From an uncultured Chlorobiaceae bacterium (GTDB taxonomy: Bacteria; Bacteroidota; Chlorobiia; Chlorobiales; Chlorobiaceae): a DNA stretch of 64,000 bases. Position 1 is the first letter of the stretch. Each line of letters opens with the position of its first letter. The stretch covers positions 1 to 64,000 of the forward strand of contig CAIPMW010000009.1 in the NCBI GenBank assembly GCA_903866255.1, read 5' to 3'. Of the stretch, positions 8,681 through 17,576 are shown one piece after another. Made by a program: the position numbers and the translations under genes. The notes below the pieces were generated by a model. That model did not search any database. It saw only the letters and a list, made by a program, of their open reading frames with translations, and was not told where the DNA came from.

Positions 8681-9664
8681 ATGTCTCAATGGGCAATTGG
8701 TATAGATTTTGGTGGTACGGCAATCAAGGCGGCGGTGGTCGACAAAGAGAGAGGTATTCAGACAGAAAGGAAGCTTCTTACTGATACCGCTTCAGGGCCA
8801 GGTGGCATTGTGGTACAACTTTCTGGCATTGTTGCTGATCTTTATCGCGAAGCCTCCGGGAGCCTTGACCCCGGTCATTTTGCTGGTGTTGGAGTGGGAG
8901 CTCCGGGAGCGGTTAATGTGGTGAAGGGAGTGCTAAGCTATCCTCCAAATCTTCCTGGCTGGACGGTGTTTCCTTTGCGGGATGAACTGCAAAAATGCCT
9001 CCATGAGAAGGAACAATTATCTCTTTCAGTTGTTCTGGACAATGATGCCAATGTGGCAGCTTTTGGTGAAGCGGTCTATGGCGCCGGAAGAGAGTTTCAG
9101 GATTTCCTCATGGTGACTCTTGGAACTGGTGTTGGAGGTGGTATAGTGTTGAACAGAAAATTATATCATGGAGCTTATGGTACTGCGGGGGAGGTTGGTT
9201 TTATGATTCTCGATTTTGATGGGCCAACTATTCATGCAGGTATACGGGGTACTCTTGAGAGCTTTATCGGAAAAAAAGGAATTCTTGCGATTGCCCGGCA
9301 GATGATTGAGGAGAGCTCAACAGCATCTGCTGTTACCGACCTCTGTGGCGGTGACTATGCACGACTTTCTCCGCGACATCTTGAACAGGCGGCTCTCAAG
9401 GGCGACGAAGTTTCGCTTGCGATCTGGCATCGGGTTGGCTCTCTTCTTGGTATCGGGCTTGCCAATGTTGCTGTGCTTATGGATATCCGAAAATTTGTTA
9501 TTGGAGGTGGTATCTCGGCCGCAGGTGACCTGATTTTTGTTCCAGCCCTGGAGCAGCTTCGTCGATCGATGCTTCCGCCCATGCATGAAGGGCTTGAGCT
9601 TGTTCCGGCGCGTCTCGGCAACAAGGCCGGGATGTATGGCGCAGCAGCTTTATGCTTCGGCTAA
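8681..9664 (+). CDS. ROK family sugar kinase (glucokinase-like)
   Basis: This ROK-family protein of about 327 residues begins WAIGIDFGGTAIKAAVVD, the phosphate-binding DxGGT motif. The ROK signature region VVLDNDANVAAFGEAVYGAG and the GTGVGGGIVLN motif follow. The family phosphorylates hexoses such as glucose, or acts as regulator; no DNA-binding helix-turn-helix precedes the kinase domain here, favouring an enzyme. I used the ATG at 8681; the ORF-track start at 8606 is a TTG inside lpxA. The exact sugar cannot be told from sequence. Confidence 0.85.
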   Translation: MSQWAIGIDFGGTAIKAAVVDKERGIQTERKLLTDTASGPGGIVVQLSGIVADLYREASGSLDPGHFAGVGVGAPGAVNVVKGVLSYPPNLPGWTVFPLRDELQKCLHEKEQLSLSVVLDNDANVAAFGEAVYGAGREFQDFLMVTLGTGVGGGIVLNRKLYHGAYGTAGEVGFMILDFDGPTIHAGIRGTLESFIGKKGILAIARQMIEESSTASAVTDLCGGDYARLSPRHLEQAALKGDEVSLAIWHRVGSLLGIGLANVAVLMDIRKFVIGGGISAAGDLIFVPALEQLRRSMLPPMHEGLELVPARLGNKAGMYGAAALCFG

Positions 9665-9683
9665 TTATCTTTTTTCAAGTACC

Positions 9684-10376
9684 ATGCGCGAACAGTTGCT
9701 TCATCTTTTTTTTCCCCATGTCTGCCTGATCTGCAAGAGACTTCTGCAACCAGGTGAAGAGCACTGTTGCACTGATTGCATGAGGGAGTTCTCTCCTTTC
9801 ACAACACCGTCAGAGGCCGAAATGGAGTTGCGGGAAACGATAACTGCTCATTTTGGCGAACAGTTTCCGTTTGAACGGGGCTGGTGCAGTTACCTTTTTC
9901 ACAAGAAAAGTCCATTGCAGCAGGTGCTTCACTCCATGAAGTATGAGGGGCTCTTTAACCTTGGCACCAGTTTTGGCCGTCAACTTGGCAAATGGATGCT
10001 TTCGGACGGGAGGCTTGGAGATATAGACTGTATTGTGCCGATTCCACTGCACCGGCTTAAAAAAATTGAACGCTCCTATAACCAGTCAGAAAAAATTGCA
10101 GAGGGTCTTGCTCAATCATTGCGGCAACCGGTGCGGGCCGAATTTCTTGTCAGAAAAAGATTTACTGTTTCCCAGACTGGCCTTTCAGCCATTGATCGGA
10201 AAAAAAATTCTGCCGGTGCGTTTTTTGCTACCAGCGGGGTGCGAGGCGGGCATGTACTCCTGGTTGATGATGTTGTGACCACGGGTGCCACCATGGCTGC
10301 TGCGGCAGAGGCTCTTCGCCAGGCTGGAGCGAGGAGTGTCTCGCTCGCCGCTCTTGCTCTGGCTGCAAGGGAGTAA
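9684..10376 (+). CDS. ComF-family phosphoribosyltransferase-like protein
   Basis: This protein of about 230 residues has an N-terminal double-zinc-type cysteine cluster (CLICKRLL...HCCTDC) followed by a type I phosphoribosyltransferase domain with the PRPP loop VLLVDDVVTTGATM near the C-terminus. ComF proteins support DNA uptake in naturally transformable bacteria, but the family is widespread and many members have no defined role. The ATG at 9684 lies 20 bp after the ROK kinase stop. The ORF-track start at 9537 would overlap that gene. It is followed after 8 bp by rsmE. Confidence 0.85.
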   Translation: MREQLLHLFFPHVCLICKRLLQPGEEHCCTDCMREFSPFTTPSEAEMELRETITAHFGEQFPFERGWCSYLFHKKSPLQQVLHSMKYEGLFNLGTSFGRQLGKWMLSDGRLGDIDCIVPIPLHRLKKIERSYNQSEKIAEGLAQSLRQPVRAEFLVRKRFTVSQTGLSAIDRKKNSAGAFFATSGVRGGHVLLVDDVVTTGATMAAAAEALRQAGARSVSLAALALAARE

Positions 10377-10384
10377 AAGAGGCA

Positions 10385-11128
10385 ATGGAACTTTTTTATA
10401 CATCACCGGCGCATGTTGATCTCGCTGCCCGGGCTCTTGTGATTGATGGTGATGAGTTTCATCATCTGGTGCGGGTGCTGCGAAAAAAGGAGGGAGATCA
10501 GATTCTGGTGACCGATGGCAACGGTTTGCGCTGTGAGGTCACTATTTCGGTGCTCGATAAACGCTCGCTGCGGGGAGAAATCCTCAAGTATGTGAGTATT
10601 GAGCGGTCACCTGCCGAAGTGGCGGTTGCGCTCTCCCTGCTCAAGGCACCCCAGCGGTTTGAGCTTTTTCTGGAAAAGGCCACTGAACTTGGGGTATCTT
10701 CAATTATTCCCATGATCACGGCGAGGACGATATCCCAGCCTTCGGGTGAAAAAGTTCAGGGCAAGCTCAACAGGTGGAGAACAATCATGCTCTCTGCGGC
10801 GCGACAATCAAAACGATATTACCTCCCGCAGCTTTATGAACCACTCTCGTTCAAAAAGGTTCTGGAACTTCAGGGATACGATCTCAGGCTGATTCCTTAT
10901 GAGGGTTCAGAGGTACCGCCCAGGGTGAAGTGCGCTGGTAAAAAGACTCTTTTTTTGATCGGGGGCGAGGGTGGCTTTACGACGGGTGAGGTGCAGGCCG
11001 CTGAGGTTGCGGCATTTGCCCCCATCTCTTTTGGAAAAACGATTCTCAGGGCTGAAACGGCTGGACTTTTTGCTGTGGCCTATGTTCGTTCGCAACTCCT
11101 TGAAGAGGACTCTGCGGAGTGGTTTTAA
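10385..11128 (+). CDS. rsmE: 16S rRNA (uracil1498-N3)-methyltransferase
   Basis: RsmE methylates U1498 of 16S rRNA using SAM. The 247-residue protein has the N-terminal PUA-like domain with GDEFHHLVRVLRKKEGD and the C-terminal SPOUT knot with LIGGEGGFTTGEV and FGKTILRAETA, both standard RsmE signatures. The ATG at 10385 follows the ComF-like gene by 8 bp, consistent with an operon. The length is typical. Confidence 0.93.
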   Translation: MELFYTSPAHVDLAARALVIDGDEFHHLVRVLRKKEGDQILVTDGNGLRCEVTISVLDKRSLRGEILKYVSIERSPAEVAVALSLLKAPQRFELFLEKATELGVSSIIPMITARTISQPSGEKVQGKLNRWRTIMLSAARQSKRYYLPQLYEPLSFKKVLELQGYDLRLIPYEGSEVPPRVKCAGKKTLFLIGGEGGFTTGEVQAAEVAAFAPISFGKTILRAETAGLFAVAYVRSQLLEEDSAEWF

Positions 11129-11155
11129 TTTTTTTTGAGGCTAATAACAACGATC

Positions 11156-12238
11156 ATGCACAGAATCACATCAAATCAGGGTATTCTTCTCCTTCTTCTT
11201 CTGTTCATTTCGGCGATTTTTTTTGCCATGATTCGTTATTTCCTCATGGCTATTTTTCTCGCCGCTCTCTTTTCAGCCCTTGCCATGCCGGTTTTCATCC
11301 GTTTTGAGCGCTGGTTCAGGGGAGCCAAAAGCGTGAGTGCAGCTATGACGATGCTCACCCTGCTGCTGATTGTGGTGCTTCCTCTCGCCACACTGCTGGG
11401 TGTCGTTGCCAAACAGGCTGTCCGTATCAGTTCCATTGCCGTTCCCTGGGTTCAGCAGCAGCTTATTGGCTCAGCTACCGTTGACGAACAACTGCGTGCG
11501 CTCCCTTTTTATGACCAGCTTGAACTCTATCGGGAGGAAATACTTCAGAAAGCAGGAGAGCTTGCCAGTAACACGGGCTCAATGCTGTTTAATTCAATCT
11601 CCTCATTCACCTATTCGGCAGTCAACGATCTGTTCCTGCTCTTTATCTTTCTCTACACCATGTTCTTTTTTTTACGGGATGGAAAAGCGCTGCTGGCTAA
11701 AGTGCTCTCTTTTCTACCCCTGACGCATACCGATCAGCATCGGCTGCTCGACAGGTTTTTGTCGGTTACCCGTGCAACGATAAAGGGAAGCATGGTGGTC
11801 GGGATTGTGCAGGGCTCTCTTGCCGGTTTTGCCCTGCATTTTGCTGGTATCGACAGCGCTCTCTTTTGGGCCACCATTATGTCGCTGATTTCGGTGGTGC
11901 CGGTTCTTGGCCCCCCGCTTGTCTGGGTTCCGGCGGTGATCTACCTTGCGGCAACCGGGCAGTATCCCCAGGCGATCGGAGTGTTCCTCTTTTGCAGTAT
12001 AGTGGTTGGCCAGATTGACAATATTCTTCGTCCCATGCTTATCGGGCGCGATACACAGATGCATGAGCTGCTGATCTTTTTTGGAACGCTGGGAGGTATT
12101 GGGCTGTTCGGTCTGTTCGGATTTATTATTGGTCCGATTGTTGCCGCTCTGTTTATGACAATATGGGAGATGTACGGGGAGAGCTTCAGCGACTATCTCG
12201 CCGAGCTGAAAAGTGACAAGCCATCCGGCCATGGATGA
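11156..12238 (+). CDS. AI-2E family (PerM/YdiK-like) membrane transporter
   Basis: This polytopic membrane protein has about eight hydrophobic segments. Two lie at the N-terminus (residues ~8-55), and a cluster lies in the C-terminal half with the conserved SVVPVLGPPLVWVPA and the ILRPMLIGRDTQMHELLIF region, diagnostic of the AI-2E/PerM family. Some members export autoinducer-2 and others are cation/proton antiporters, so the substrate is open. The ORF track begins at a TTG (11135); I prefer the ATG at 11156. A bidirectional hairpin separates it from convergent ndk. Confidence 0.85.
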   Translation: MHRITSNQGILLLLLLFISAIFFAMIRYFLMAIFLAALFSALAMPVFIRFERWFRGAKSVSAAMTMLTLLLIVVLPLATLLGVVAKQAVRISSIAVPWVQQQLIGSATVDEQLRALPFYDQLELYREEILQKAGELASNTGSMLFNSISSFTYSAVNDLFLLFIFLYTMFFFLRDGKALLAKVLSFLPLTHTDQHRLLDRFLSVTRATIKGSMVVGIVQGSLAGFALHFAGIDSALFWATIMSLISVVPVLGPPLVWVPAVIYLAATGQYPQAIGVFLFCSIVVGQIDNILRPMLIGRDTQMHELLIFFGTLGGIGLFGLFGFIIGPIVAALFMTIWEMYGESFSDYLAELKSDKPSGHG

Positions 12239-12311
12239 TGCTTGTCGTGGGGGGATACCCTCAAAGCCGGTTTTGTTGAGGATGCTATCCTGATCATGCA
12301 CGACAACCCAT

Positions 12312-12340
12312 AAAAAAAGCGACCTTACGATCGCTTTTTT
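12312..12340. terminator. Bidirectional terminator between the permease gene and ndk
   Basis: A perfect 10-bp inverted repeat AAAAAAGCGA / TCGCTTTTTT with an 8-nt loop lies between two convergent genes. The A/T runs make it a usable rho-independent terminator on both strands. Confidence 0.85.
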
Positions 12341-12361
12341 GCTGTTCAACTTCTGTAACGC

Positions 12362-12784
12362 CTAATTGCCTCTGACAACCTCTTCAGTCGAAAAAAAGAA
12401 TGCGGCTTCAATGGCGGCATTCTCGTCTGAGTCAGAGCCATGGACAATATTCTCACCCTTGCTGTCGGCATAGAGCTTGCGCACCGTGCCTGCGTCGGCC
12501 TGGGCCGGATCGGTGGCACCGATTACCGTGCGGAAATCAGCAACAGCGTTATCCTTCTCAAGAATCATAGGCACACAAGGGCCTGAAGACATAAACTCAA
12601 CCAGTTCGCCATAAAAAGGGCGCTCGCGGTGGACAGCATAAAATTCTCCGGCAGTCTCTGTGGTGAGGCGAATTTTCTTCATGGCCACAACGCGAAAGCC
12701 GGCACGTTCGATGTGATTGATGACGGCGCCGACAAGATTCTTGCGGACGCAATCGGGTTTCAGGATGGTAAGCGTTCTTTCCAT
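12362..12784 (-). CDS. ndk: Nucleoside diphosphate kinase
   Basis: Ndk equilibrates nucleoside di- and triphosphates through a phosphohistidine. This 140-residue form begins [19 protein letters not shown] and carries the active-site histidine in [14 protein letters not shown] chose the ATG at 12784 because it gives the standard N-terminus; the longer ORF adds 12 unrelated residues. It is transcribed alone on the minus strand and ends at a strong bidirectional terminator. Confidence 0.95.
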   Translation of the reverse strand: MERTLTILKPDCVRKNLVGAVINHIERAGFRVVAMKKIRLTTETAGEFYAVHRERPFYGELVEFMSSGPCVPMILEKDNAVADFRTVIGATDPAQADAGTVRKLYADSKGENIVHGSDSDENAAIEAAFFFSTEEVVRGN

Positions 12785-12866
12785 AATGGTCAGTGCAATG
12801 TTGAATGTTAACTGAAGCATACAAGTTCGTGGGCGAAGATACGGAAAAGCGGTGGATTATTGAAAC

Positions 12867-13313
12867 CTACACCCCGTCAATTCTTGCCAGCAGATCCTTC
12901 ATCGGCTGATAGAGTATCGGCAGAAAGTCGCTGTAGGCCAGCAGAACCAATCCAGCTTCATCAACCAGCACGTAGGCGCGTTGCGACATGCCCAGGAAAC
13001 CGAGGGCATCGTAGGCTTTTGCCACGTTTTTTTCGGTGTCGCTCAAAAGGGTGAAGGGGAGCTGGTTGCGCTCGGCAAAGCTTTTGTGTGAGGCGGCACT
13101 GTCGGAGCTGATGCCGAGTACCACAATGTCGCGTTTCGTAAATTCGAGCACATTGTTCCGGTAATCGCACAATTGGGCGGTACAGACCGGTGTGTCGTCG
13201 CCCGGATAAAAGATGATCAGCACTTTCTTTCCGCTGAAATCGGAGAGTGAGACCTGCTTTCCATCACCATCGGCAAGGGTAAATGCCGGCGCTTTTGTTT
13301 TTTCTGCTATCAT
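12867..13313 (-). CDS. bcp: Peroxiredoxin, Bcp/PrxQ type
   Basis: This 148-residue thioredoxin-fold peroxidase has the Bcp-type active site YPGDDTPVCTAQLCDYRN. Its peroxidatic cysteine and the resolving-type cysteine are five residues apart, as in PrxQ. It reduces hydrogen and organic peroxides in the cytoplasm using thioredoxin. In an obligate anaerobe such as a green sulfur bacterium this fits oxygen defence. It lies divergently from the lipoprotein gene and upstream of ndk on the same strand, 82 bp apart. Confidence 0.9.
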   Translation of the reverse strand: MIAEKTKAPAFTLADGDGKQVSLSDFSGKKVLIIFYPGDDTPVCTAQLCDYRNNVLEFTKRDIVVLGISSDSAASHKSFAERNQLPFTLLSDTEKNVAKAYDALGFLGMSQRAYVLVDEAGLVLLAYSDFLPILYQPMKDLLARIDGV

Positions 13314-13409
13314 GACTGGCTACTGTTGTCTTGTTAAACGCTGAGTTCTTTTATATTCATAGTCAACATACCACAAAATTATTGAAAAGGGAGCTGGAGG
13401 CTCCACGTT

Positions 13410-15485
13410 ATGAAAATTCATTTCCGGCGGCTTCCGTCAGGAATGGTGCTTGTTGCCCTTTTTTTTCTTTTTTCGGGTTGTGGTGCAGGCAATCAGGTGG
13501 AGCAAACTCCAGAGGAACTCTATAAGCAGGCCGACGTTTTCAACCGCAGTCGGCACTATGTTAAGGCACTTGATTTTTATAACAGGGCAATTGCTCTCGA
13601 TACCCTGCAGGTGAACTCGTTGAGAATGGCAAAGGCTCTTTATGAAAAGAGGGGTATTGAGGGGTTGACAGGCGAATATTACGAAGCGCTCAGGACATCC
13701 GCTCGTCTTGAAAAACTTCCTGCAGGAGCACTTCCCGATTCACTTCGTAACCGGCTCTTTTCTGACGAAGCCACCTGGCTCCGGGAGTTGGGCAATTTCA
13801 GGGCGGCGGCAGCTTCTCTTGAGAAGATTGTTTCTCCGGCAGTAGAGCATCGCCTTGAACAGGCGATGCTCTATCAGGAAAGTGGTGATTATGCAAAGGC
13901 GGCAGCGATTTATAACAGTTATACCGCTACGGAGCTTGAGCCAGCCATAAGGATAAGGGCTTTTGCCGGTCTTCTTGAGTGCAAGGTTGCGCAGCCGGAG
14001 CTTGTTGCCGCAAGTGCCGAGAGTATAGCCGGTAAAATTGCGACTGAGTCGAAACGAGTGTTTGCAGGTGATGGAGAGTTGGTGCTGCGGATTCAGGCCA
14101 TCAGAGCTGCGGCAAAGAGTCTTTTGCTGCTTGAAAAACAGCAGCGGAATGCCAGTTATCTCCTTTTCAGGGCGCTTATGCTGGCGGAGGAGTCGCAGAA
14201 CCAGCCGTTGATACAGGTGCTTCGTCTGGAGTCGAACGCCGTTATTGTTCGAAAAGCGGATACTTTCCGTGAGGCTGCGGACTATTTCCGGGCCAATACT
14301 ATGCAATATGCCCAGGCTGCATCACTGTTTATGCTGGCGGGCAGTAAATCCCTCAATGCTGAAGAGCGGATTGCTGCCCTGCAACAGGGTTTTACCCTCA
14401 GCAGGGATTTTGCTCCCCCTTATCCGACAACAGGGTATCTTCAACTTGAAAAAAGTGCTGGCCATCGCTTCACCTCGCTGCTCCTGGAACAATCAAGGAT
14501 TTTTGAACTTTTCGATGCCGAAGAAAAAATAGGCACGCTTGAGCTGAAGCGCACTCTGCAGCGATATCCGAACAGTTTTGTTCTGGGAAAAGGCCATGAG
14601 GCCCTTGAGGCGAAGGTGCGTCGATTGCAACATGAAACTGCCGGGTTGCTTCAGCGGAAAGCCAATATGTTCAGTCAGGCAGAAGGGGTTGAAACAAGCA
14701 GAGAGCTTGATCAGGCGCTGAATATCAAAAGGGGAAAGATGCTTGAACTGCTTTCGGAAGTGCGTGCCATTAATCCTGTGGCAGCAGAAGCGCTTCAGTA
14801 TATTCCGGTAACGCTGCGTACCGTTCAGGGAGCGCTGAAAGATGATCAACTCATGATCAAGCCGTTGCTTTCCGATAGTCTGTGTGGCGTTATGCTTATA
14901 GGAAAAAGGCAGTTGCAGATTATCGGAAGTCCTCTCTCCTTTAACGCACAGCATACGCCAGACTCAGCTATTCGCTCTCTTCAGAGTGAGCTGGCATCAG
15001 GCACTCTCTCTTCAACGCCTGGCAGTGAACAAGCGTGGTTTACCAGTGCATTTTATGAGCCACTTGCTGCATCAACAAGTGGTTTCAGCCATCTTGTGAT
15101 TATAGCCGATGACCTTTTGCCCTGTCATATTCTCGGAAACTCCTCTGTTTCAAACGCTGACAAGCGGTATTCATTTTTGCCATCAATCAAAGAGTTTGTT
15201 CTTTTATCGGGGAAACCTGAGCAGGTTCCTGTTTCATCACGGATCTCCTTCTACCGGGTCGATAATGTCTCGGGAGCACGTCTGCATAAACTTTTTGCTC
15301 CCCGCGATCGGATATTTCTTCTTTGGAAAAATTTTACAGCTTCTGAAATTAAGAGGTTGGAGCACGAGATTGGTCAAGAGATGCAGCGTACGGTTTCTGG
15401 TTCCGAGGTGCTTTTAATGCTACGCAAGCATGTTACAACAGAAAAGGATAGCTGGAAGTATATCTCTTCGTACGGAGTTGATTAA
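13410..15485 (+). CDS. TPR-containing lipoprotein with possible degenerate CHAT-like C-terminus
   Basis: This 691-residue protein starts after a good Shine-Dalgarno (GGAGG). It has a signal peptide with lipobox LFSGC, followed by TPR-like helices (LYKQADVFNRSRHYVKALDF and repeats up to about residue 330). The last 220 residues alternate strands and helices in an order reminiscent of CHAT peptidases (TVQGALKDDQLMI, HLVIIADDLLPCHILG, RYSFLPSIKEFVLLS). I do not see a clear His/Cys catalytic dyad. An outer-membrane scaffold or assembly role is possible. It is not recognised as a named gene. Confidence 0.7.
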   Translation: MKIHFRRLPSGMVLVALFFLFSGCGAGNQVEQTPEELYKQADVFNRSRHYVKALDFYNRAIALDTLQVNSLRMAKALYEKRGIEGLTGEYYEALRTSARLEKLPAGALPDSLRNRLFSDEATWLRELGNFRAAAASLEKIVSPAVEHRLEQAMLYQESGDYAKAAAIYNSYTATELEPAIRIRAFAGLLECKVAQPELVAASAESIAGKIATESKRVFAGDGELVLRIQAIRAAAKSLLLLEKQQRNASYLLFRALMLAEESQNQPLIQVLRLESNAVIVRKADTFREAADYFRANTMQYAQAASLFMLAGSKSLNAEERIAALQQGFTLSRDFAPPYPTTGYLQLEKSAGHRFTSLLLEQSRIFELFDAEEKIGTLELKRTLQRYPNSFVLGKGHEALEAKVRRLQHETAGLLQRKANMFSQAEGVETSRELDQALNIKRGKMLELLSEVRAINPVAAEALQYIPVTLRTVQGALKDDQLMIKPLLSDSLCGVMLIGKRQLQIIGSPLSFNAQHTPDSAIRSLQSELASGTLSSTPGSEQAWFTSAFYEPLAASTSGFSHLVIIADDLLPCHILGNSSVSNADKRYSFLPSIKEFVLLSGKPEQVPVSSRISFYRVDNVSGARLHKLFAPRDRIFLLWKNFTASEIKRLEHEIGQEMQRTVSGSEVLLMLRKHVTTEKDSWKYISSYGVD

Positions 15486-15786
15486 TAAAATAAGTTCGGG
15501 GATATAGCGGATGATGGGGCAAAGGGCGAAAAAGGCACTCCATTTACCGGCCACTTTCTTATTTTAACAGGGGGGGTTATCTTTACTTGATTTTGCCTTT
15601 TGTGACGGCCTGTTGTTTTTTTTAGCAATAAGACAAAAAAAGTCTTACTTTTGTATTAAGATGTCTTGTTATGACTTGTTGTCAAGGCAGTATTTTATTG
15701 GAAACTGATGTCGATATCGAAGCTCTGGTTATGAATTAATAATGGTTTAAACGGTAATCACACAATATTAGACTCTTATAGCAGAC
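15486..15786. other. Intergenic region upstream of nifS
   Basis: This 301-bp stretch has no credible gene. It contains a perfect inverted repeat TAAGAC-N7-GTCTTA at 15629-15647, a related half site AAGATGTCTT just downstream, and the palindrome TCGATATCGA at 15711-15720. These could be regulator sites for the nifS-nifU-miaB run, but no regulator can be named from the sequence. Confidence 0.5.
15629..15647. promoter_or_regulatory. Candidate operator, inverted repeat TAAGAC-N7-GTCTTA
   Basis: A 6-bp perfect inverted repeat with an A7 spacer sits 140 bp upstream of nifS. A 19-bp symmetric site of this size suits a dimeric regulator such as an Rrf2- or Fur-type protein. That link is inference; the hairpin could also be incidental. 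Confidence 0.3.
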
Positions 15787-16980
15787 ATGAAGGTTTATTT
15801 TGATCATAATGCCACTACACCGCTTCATCCTGAGGTAAAGAAGGAGATGATAGCAGGAATGGAGATGTTTGGCAATCCGTCAAGCATGCATGCTTACGGG
15901 CGTGAGGCCAGGGCAAATGTTGAGCATGCCCGTGCTCAAGTGGCCAACTTTATCGGGGCGAAGGAGAATGAAATTATCTTTGTGGGAAGTGGATCGGAAG
16001 CCAATAATACGGTGCTTTCGCTTTTTGTCTGCTCCTCCAGCCAATGTATTCCTGGTTCGAGACGCAGCACCATTATTACCACAAAAATTGAGCATCCCTG
16101 TGTGCTTGAGACTGCCGAGTGTCTTGCGCATCGTGGTGTCAAGGTCAAATATCTTGCTGTTGATCGCTATGGTAAAATAGATCTGGATCAGCTTGCCAGC
16201 CTGCTCAACGATAATGTTGGTCTTGTCTCGGTCATGATGGCCAACAATGAGATTGGCACCCTGCAGGATATTGAAACCATTACAAAAATGGTGCATGAGA
16301 GCGGCGCGTATATGCATACCGATGCGGTGCAAGCTGTTGGAAAGGTACCTGTCGATGTCCGGGAACTTGGTGTGGACTTTCTTACGATTTCAGCCCACAA
16401 AATATATGGCCCAAAAGGGGTCGGGGCGCTGTTTGTGAAACAGGGGATTCCATATTGCCCCTTGATCAGGGGTGGCCATCAGGAGCGTGGTCGGCGTGCG
16501 GGCACTGAAAATACGCTTGGTATTCTTGGCATGGCGAGAGCGGTAGAGATGAGAATGGTTGAAATGCCGGAGGAGGAGGAGCGGTTGCATACTTTGAAAC
16601 AGGTGCTCCAAAAGGGAATTGAGGAGAGGATTGATGATATCTCTATCAATGGCCATCCGACGGATTCGCTTGCCAGTACGCTCAATGTTTCGTTTACCGG
16701 TGTTGAGGGTGAGGCAATCCTGCTCTATTTGGACCTTGAGGGGATAGCCGTCTCTACTGGCTCCGCCTGTGCTTCAGGCTCTCTTGATCCTTCGCATGTG
16801 CTTCTTGCTACGGGGGTCGATGCAGAGCTTGCTCATGGTTCAATCCGGTTCAGTATGGGGCGCGAAACAACCTTGCAGGAGGTTGAGTACCTGCTTGATG
16901 TTTTACCAAGGGTAATCAAACAAATCAGAAACATGTCAACGGCATATATAAAAGGAGGATTGCATGCTACAAGCAGGTGA
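15787..16980 (+). CDS. nifS: Cysteine desulfurase, NifS/IscS family
   Basis: This 397-residue class-V aminotransferase-fold enzyme takes sulfur from cysteine for Fe-S cluster assembly. Visible features are the N-terminal VYFDHNATTPLHPEV, the PLP-lysine motif TISAHKIYGPKGVGALF and the catalytic cysteine loop STGSACASGSLDPSHV. That extended loop is of the IscS/NifS group rather than the SufS group. Its 3' end overlaps the start of nifU by 17 bp, so the pair is coupled. Whether it serves nitrogenase or general clusters is not shown; no nif structural genes are in the window. Confidence 0.93.
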   Translation: MKVYFDHNATTPLHPEVKKEMIAGMEMFGNPSSMHAYGREARANVEHARAQVANFIGAKENEIIFVGSGSEANNTVLSLFVCSSSQCIPGSRRSTIITTKIEHPCVLETAECLAHRGVKVKYLAVDRYGKIDLDQLASLLNDNVGLVSVMMANNEIGTLQDIETITKMVHESGAYMHTDAVQAVGKVPVDVRELGVDFLTISAHKIYGPKGVGALFVKQGIPYCPLIRGGHQERGRRAGTENTLGILGMARAVEMRMVEMPEEEERLHTLKQVLQKGIEERIDDISINGHPTDSLASTLNVSFTGVEGEAILLYLDLEGIAVSTGSACASGSLDPSHVLLATGVDAELAHGSIRFSMGRETTLQEVEYLLDVLPRVIKQIRNMSTAYIKGGLHATSR

Positions 16981-17575
16981 GTGGGCATATAGTGAAACAC
17001 TGAAGGAACATTTCATGAACCCGAAGAATATTCTGCAAGGTGAGAATACCGATGATTTCGATGGTGTCGGGATGGAGGGAAACTTGCAGTGCGGTGATCA
17101 GATGATGGTGGTCATCAAGGTGGACAAGGCGAAGGATACTATTACCGATTGTCAGTGGAAGACTTATGGTTGTGCCAGCGCAATCGCCAGTACTTCGGTT
17201 CTCTCGGAGATGGTGAAAGGCAGGACGCTTGATGCTGCGTTTCATATCTCTCCCAAAGAGGTTGCCCAGGAGCTTGGCGGGCTGCCTGATCACAAGATTC
17301 ACTGCTCGGTGCTTGGCGACAAGGCTTTACGTGCTGCCATTAACAATTATTATACCCGCAATGGCCAGGAGGACAAGGTCAAGCAGGAGCTGGTTAAGGT
17401 GGTCTGTCAGTGTATGAACATTACTGACCATGATATTGAGGATGCTGTGCTTGAAGGGGCGCGCACCTACTTTGAACTTCAGGAGCGCACCAAGTGTGGC
17501 ACCGTCTGTGGCCAGTGCAAGGAGGAAACTGAGGTGCTGCTCGAAAAATTCAAGCACATACATTTTGGCGCATGA
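16964..17575 (+). CDS. nifU: NifU-like Fe-S scaffold, lacking the C-terminal Nfu domain
   Basis: This 203-residue protein combines an IscU-type scaffold (residues 1-130) with cluster cysteines in [17 protein letters not shown] and KIHCSVLGD, and a BFD-like [2Fe-2S] domain (CQCMNITD ... CGTVCGQC). Full NifU proteins have a third, C-terminal Nfu domain with a CxxC motif, which is absent here. The excellent AAAGGAGG site inside nifS sets the ATG at 16964. It receives sulfur from NifS and hands clusters on. The miaB start codon follows 2 nt after this stop; MiaB is itself an Fe-S enzyme. Confidence 0.92.
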   Translation: MLQAGEWAYSETLKEHFMNPKNILQGENTDDFDGVGMEGNLQCGDQMMVVIKVDKAKDTITDCQWKTYGCASAIASTSVLSEMVKGRTLDAAFHISPKEVAQELGGLPDHKIHCSVLGDKALRAAINNYYTRNGQEDKVKQELVKVVCQCMNITDHDIEDAVLEGARTYFELQERTKCGTVCGQCKEETEVLLEKFKHIHFGA

Positions 17576-17576
17576 G

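Noticed and set aside
11714-12349. 211-codon minus-strand ORF
   Set aside because: It is antisense to the AI-2E permease and runs through the bidirectional terminator.
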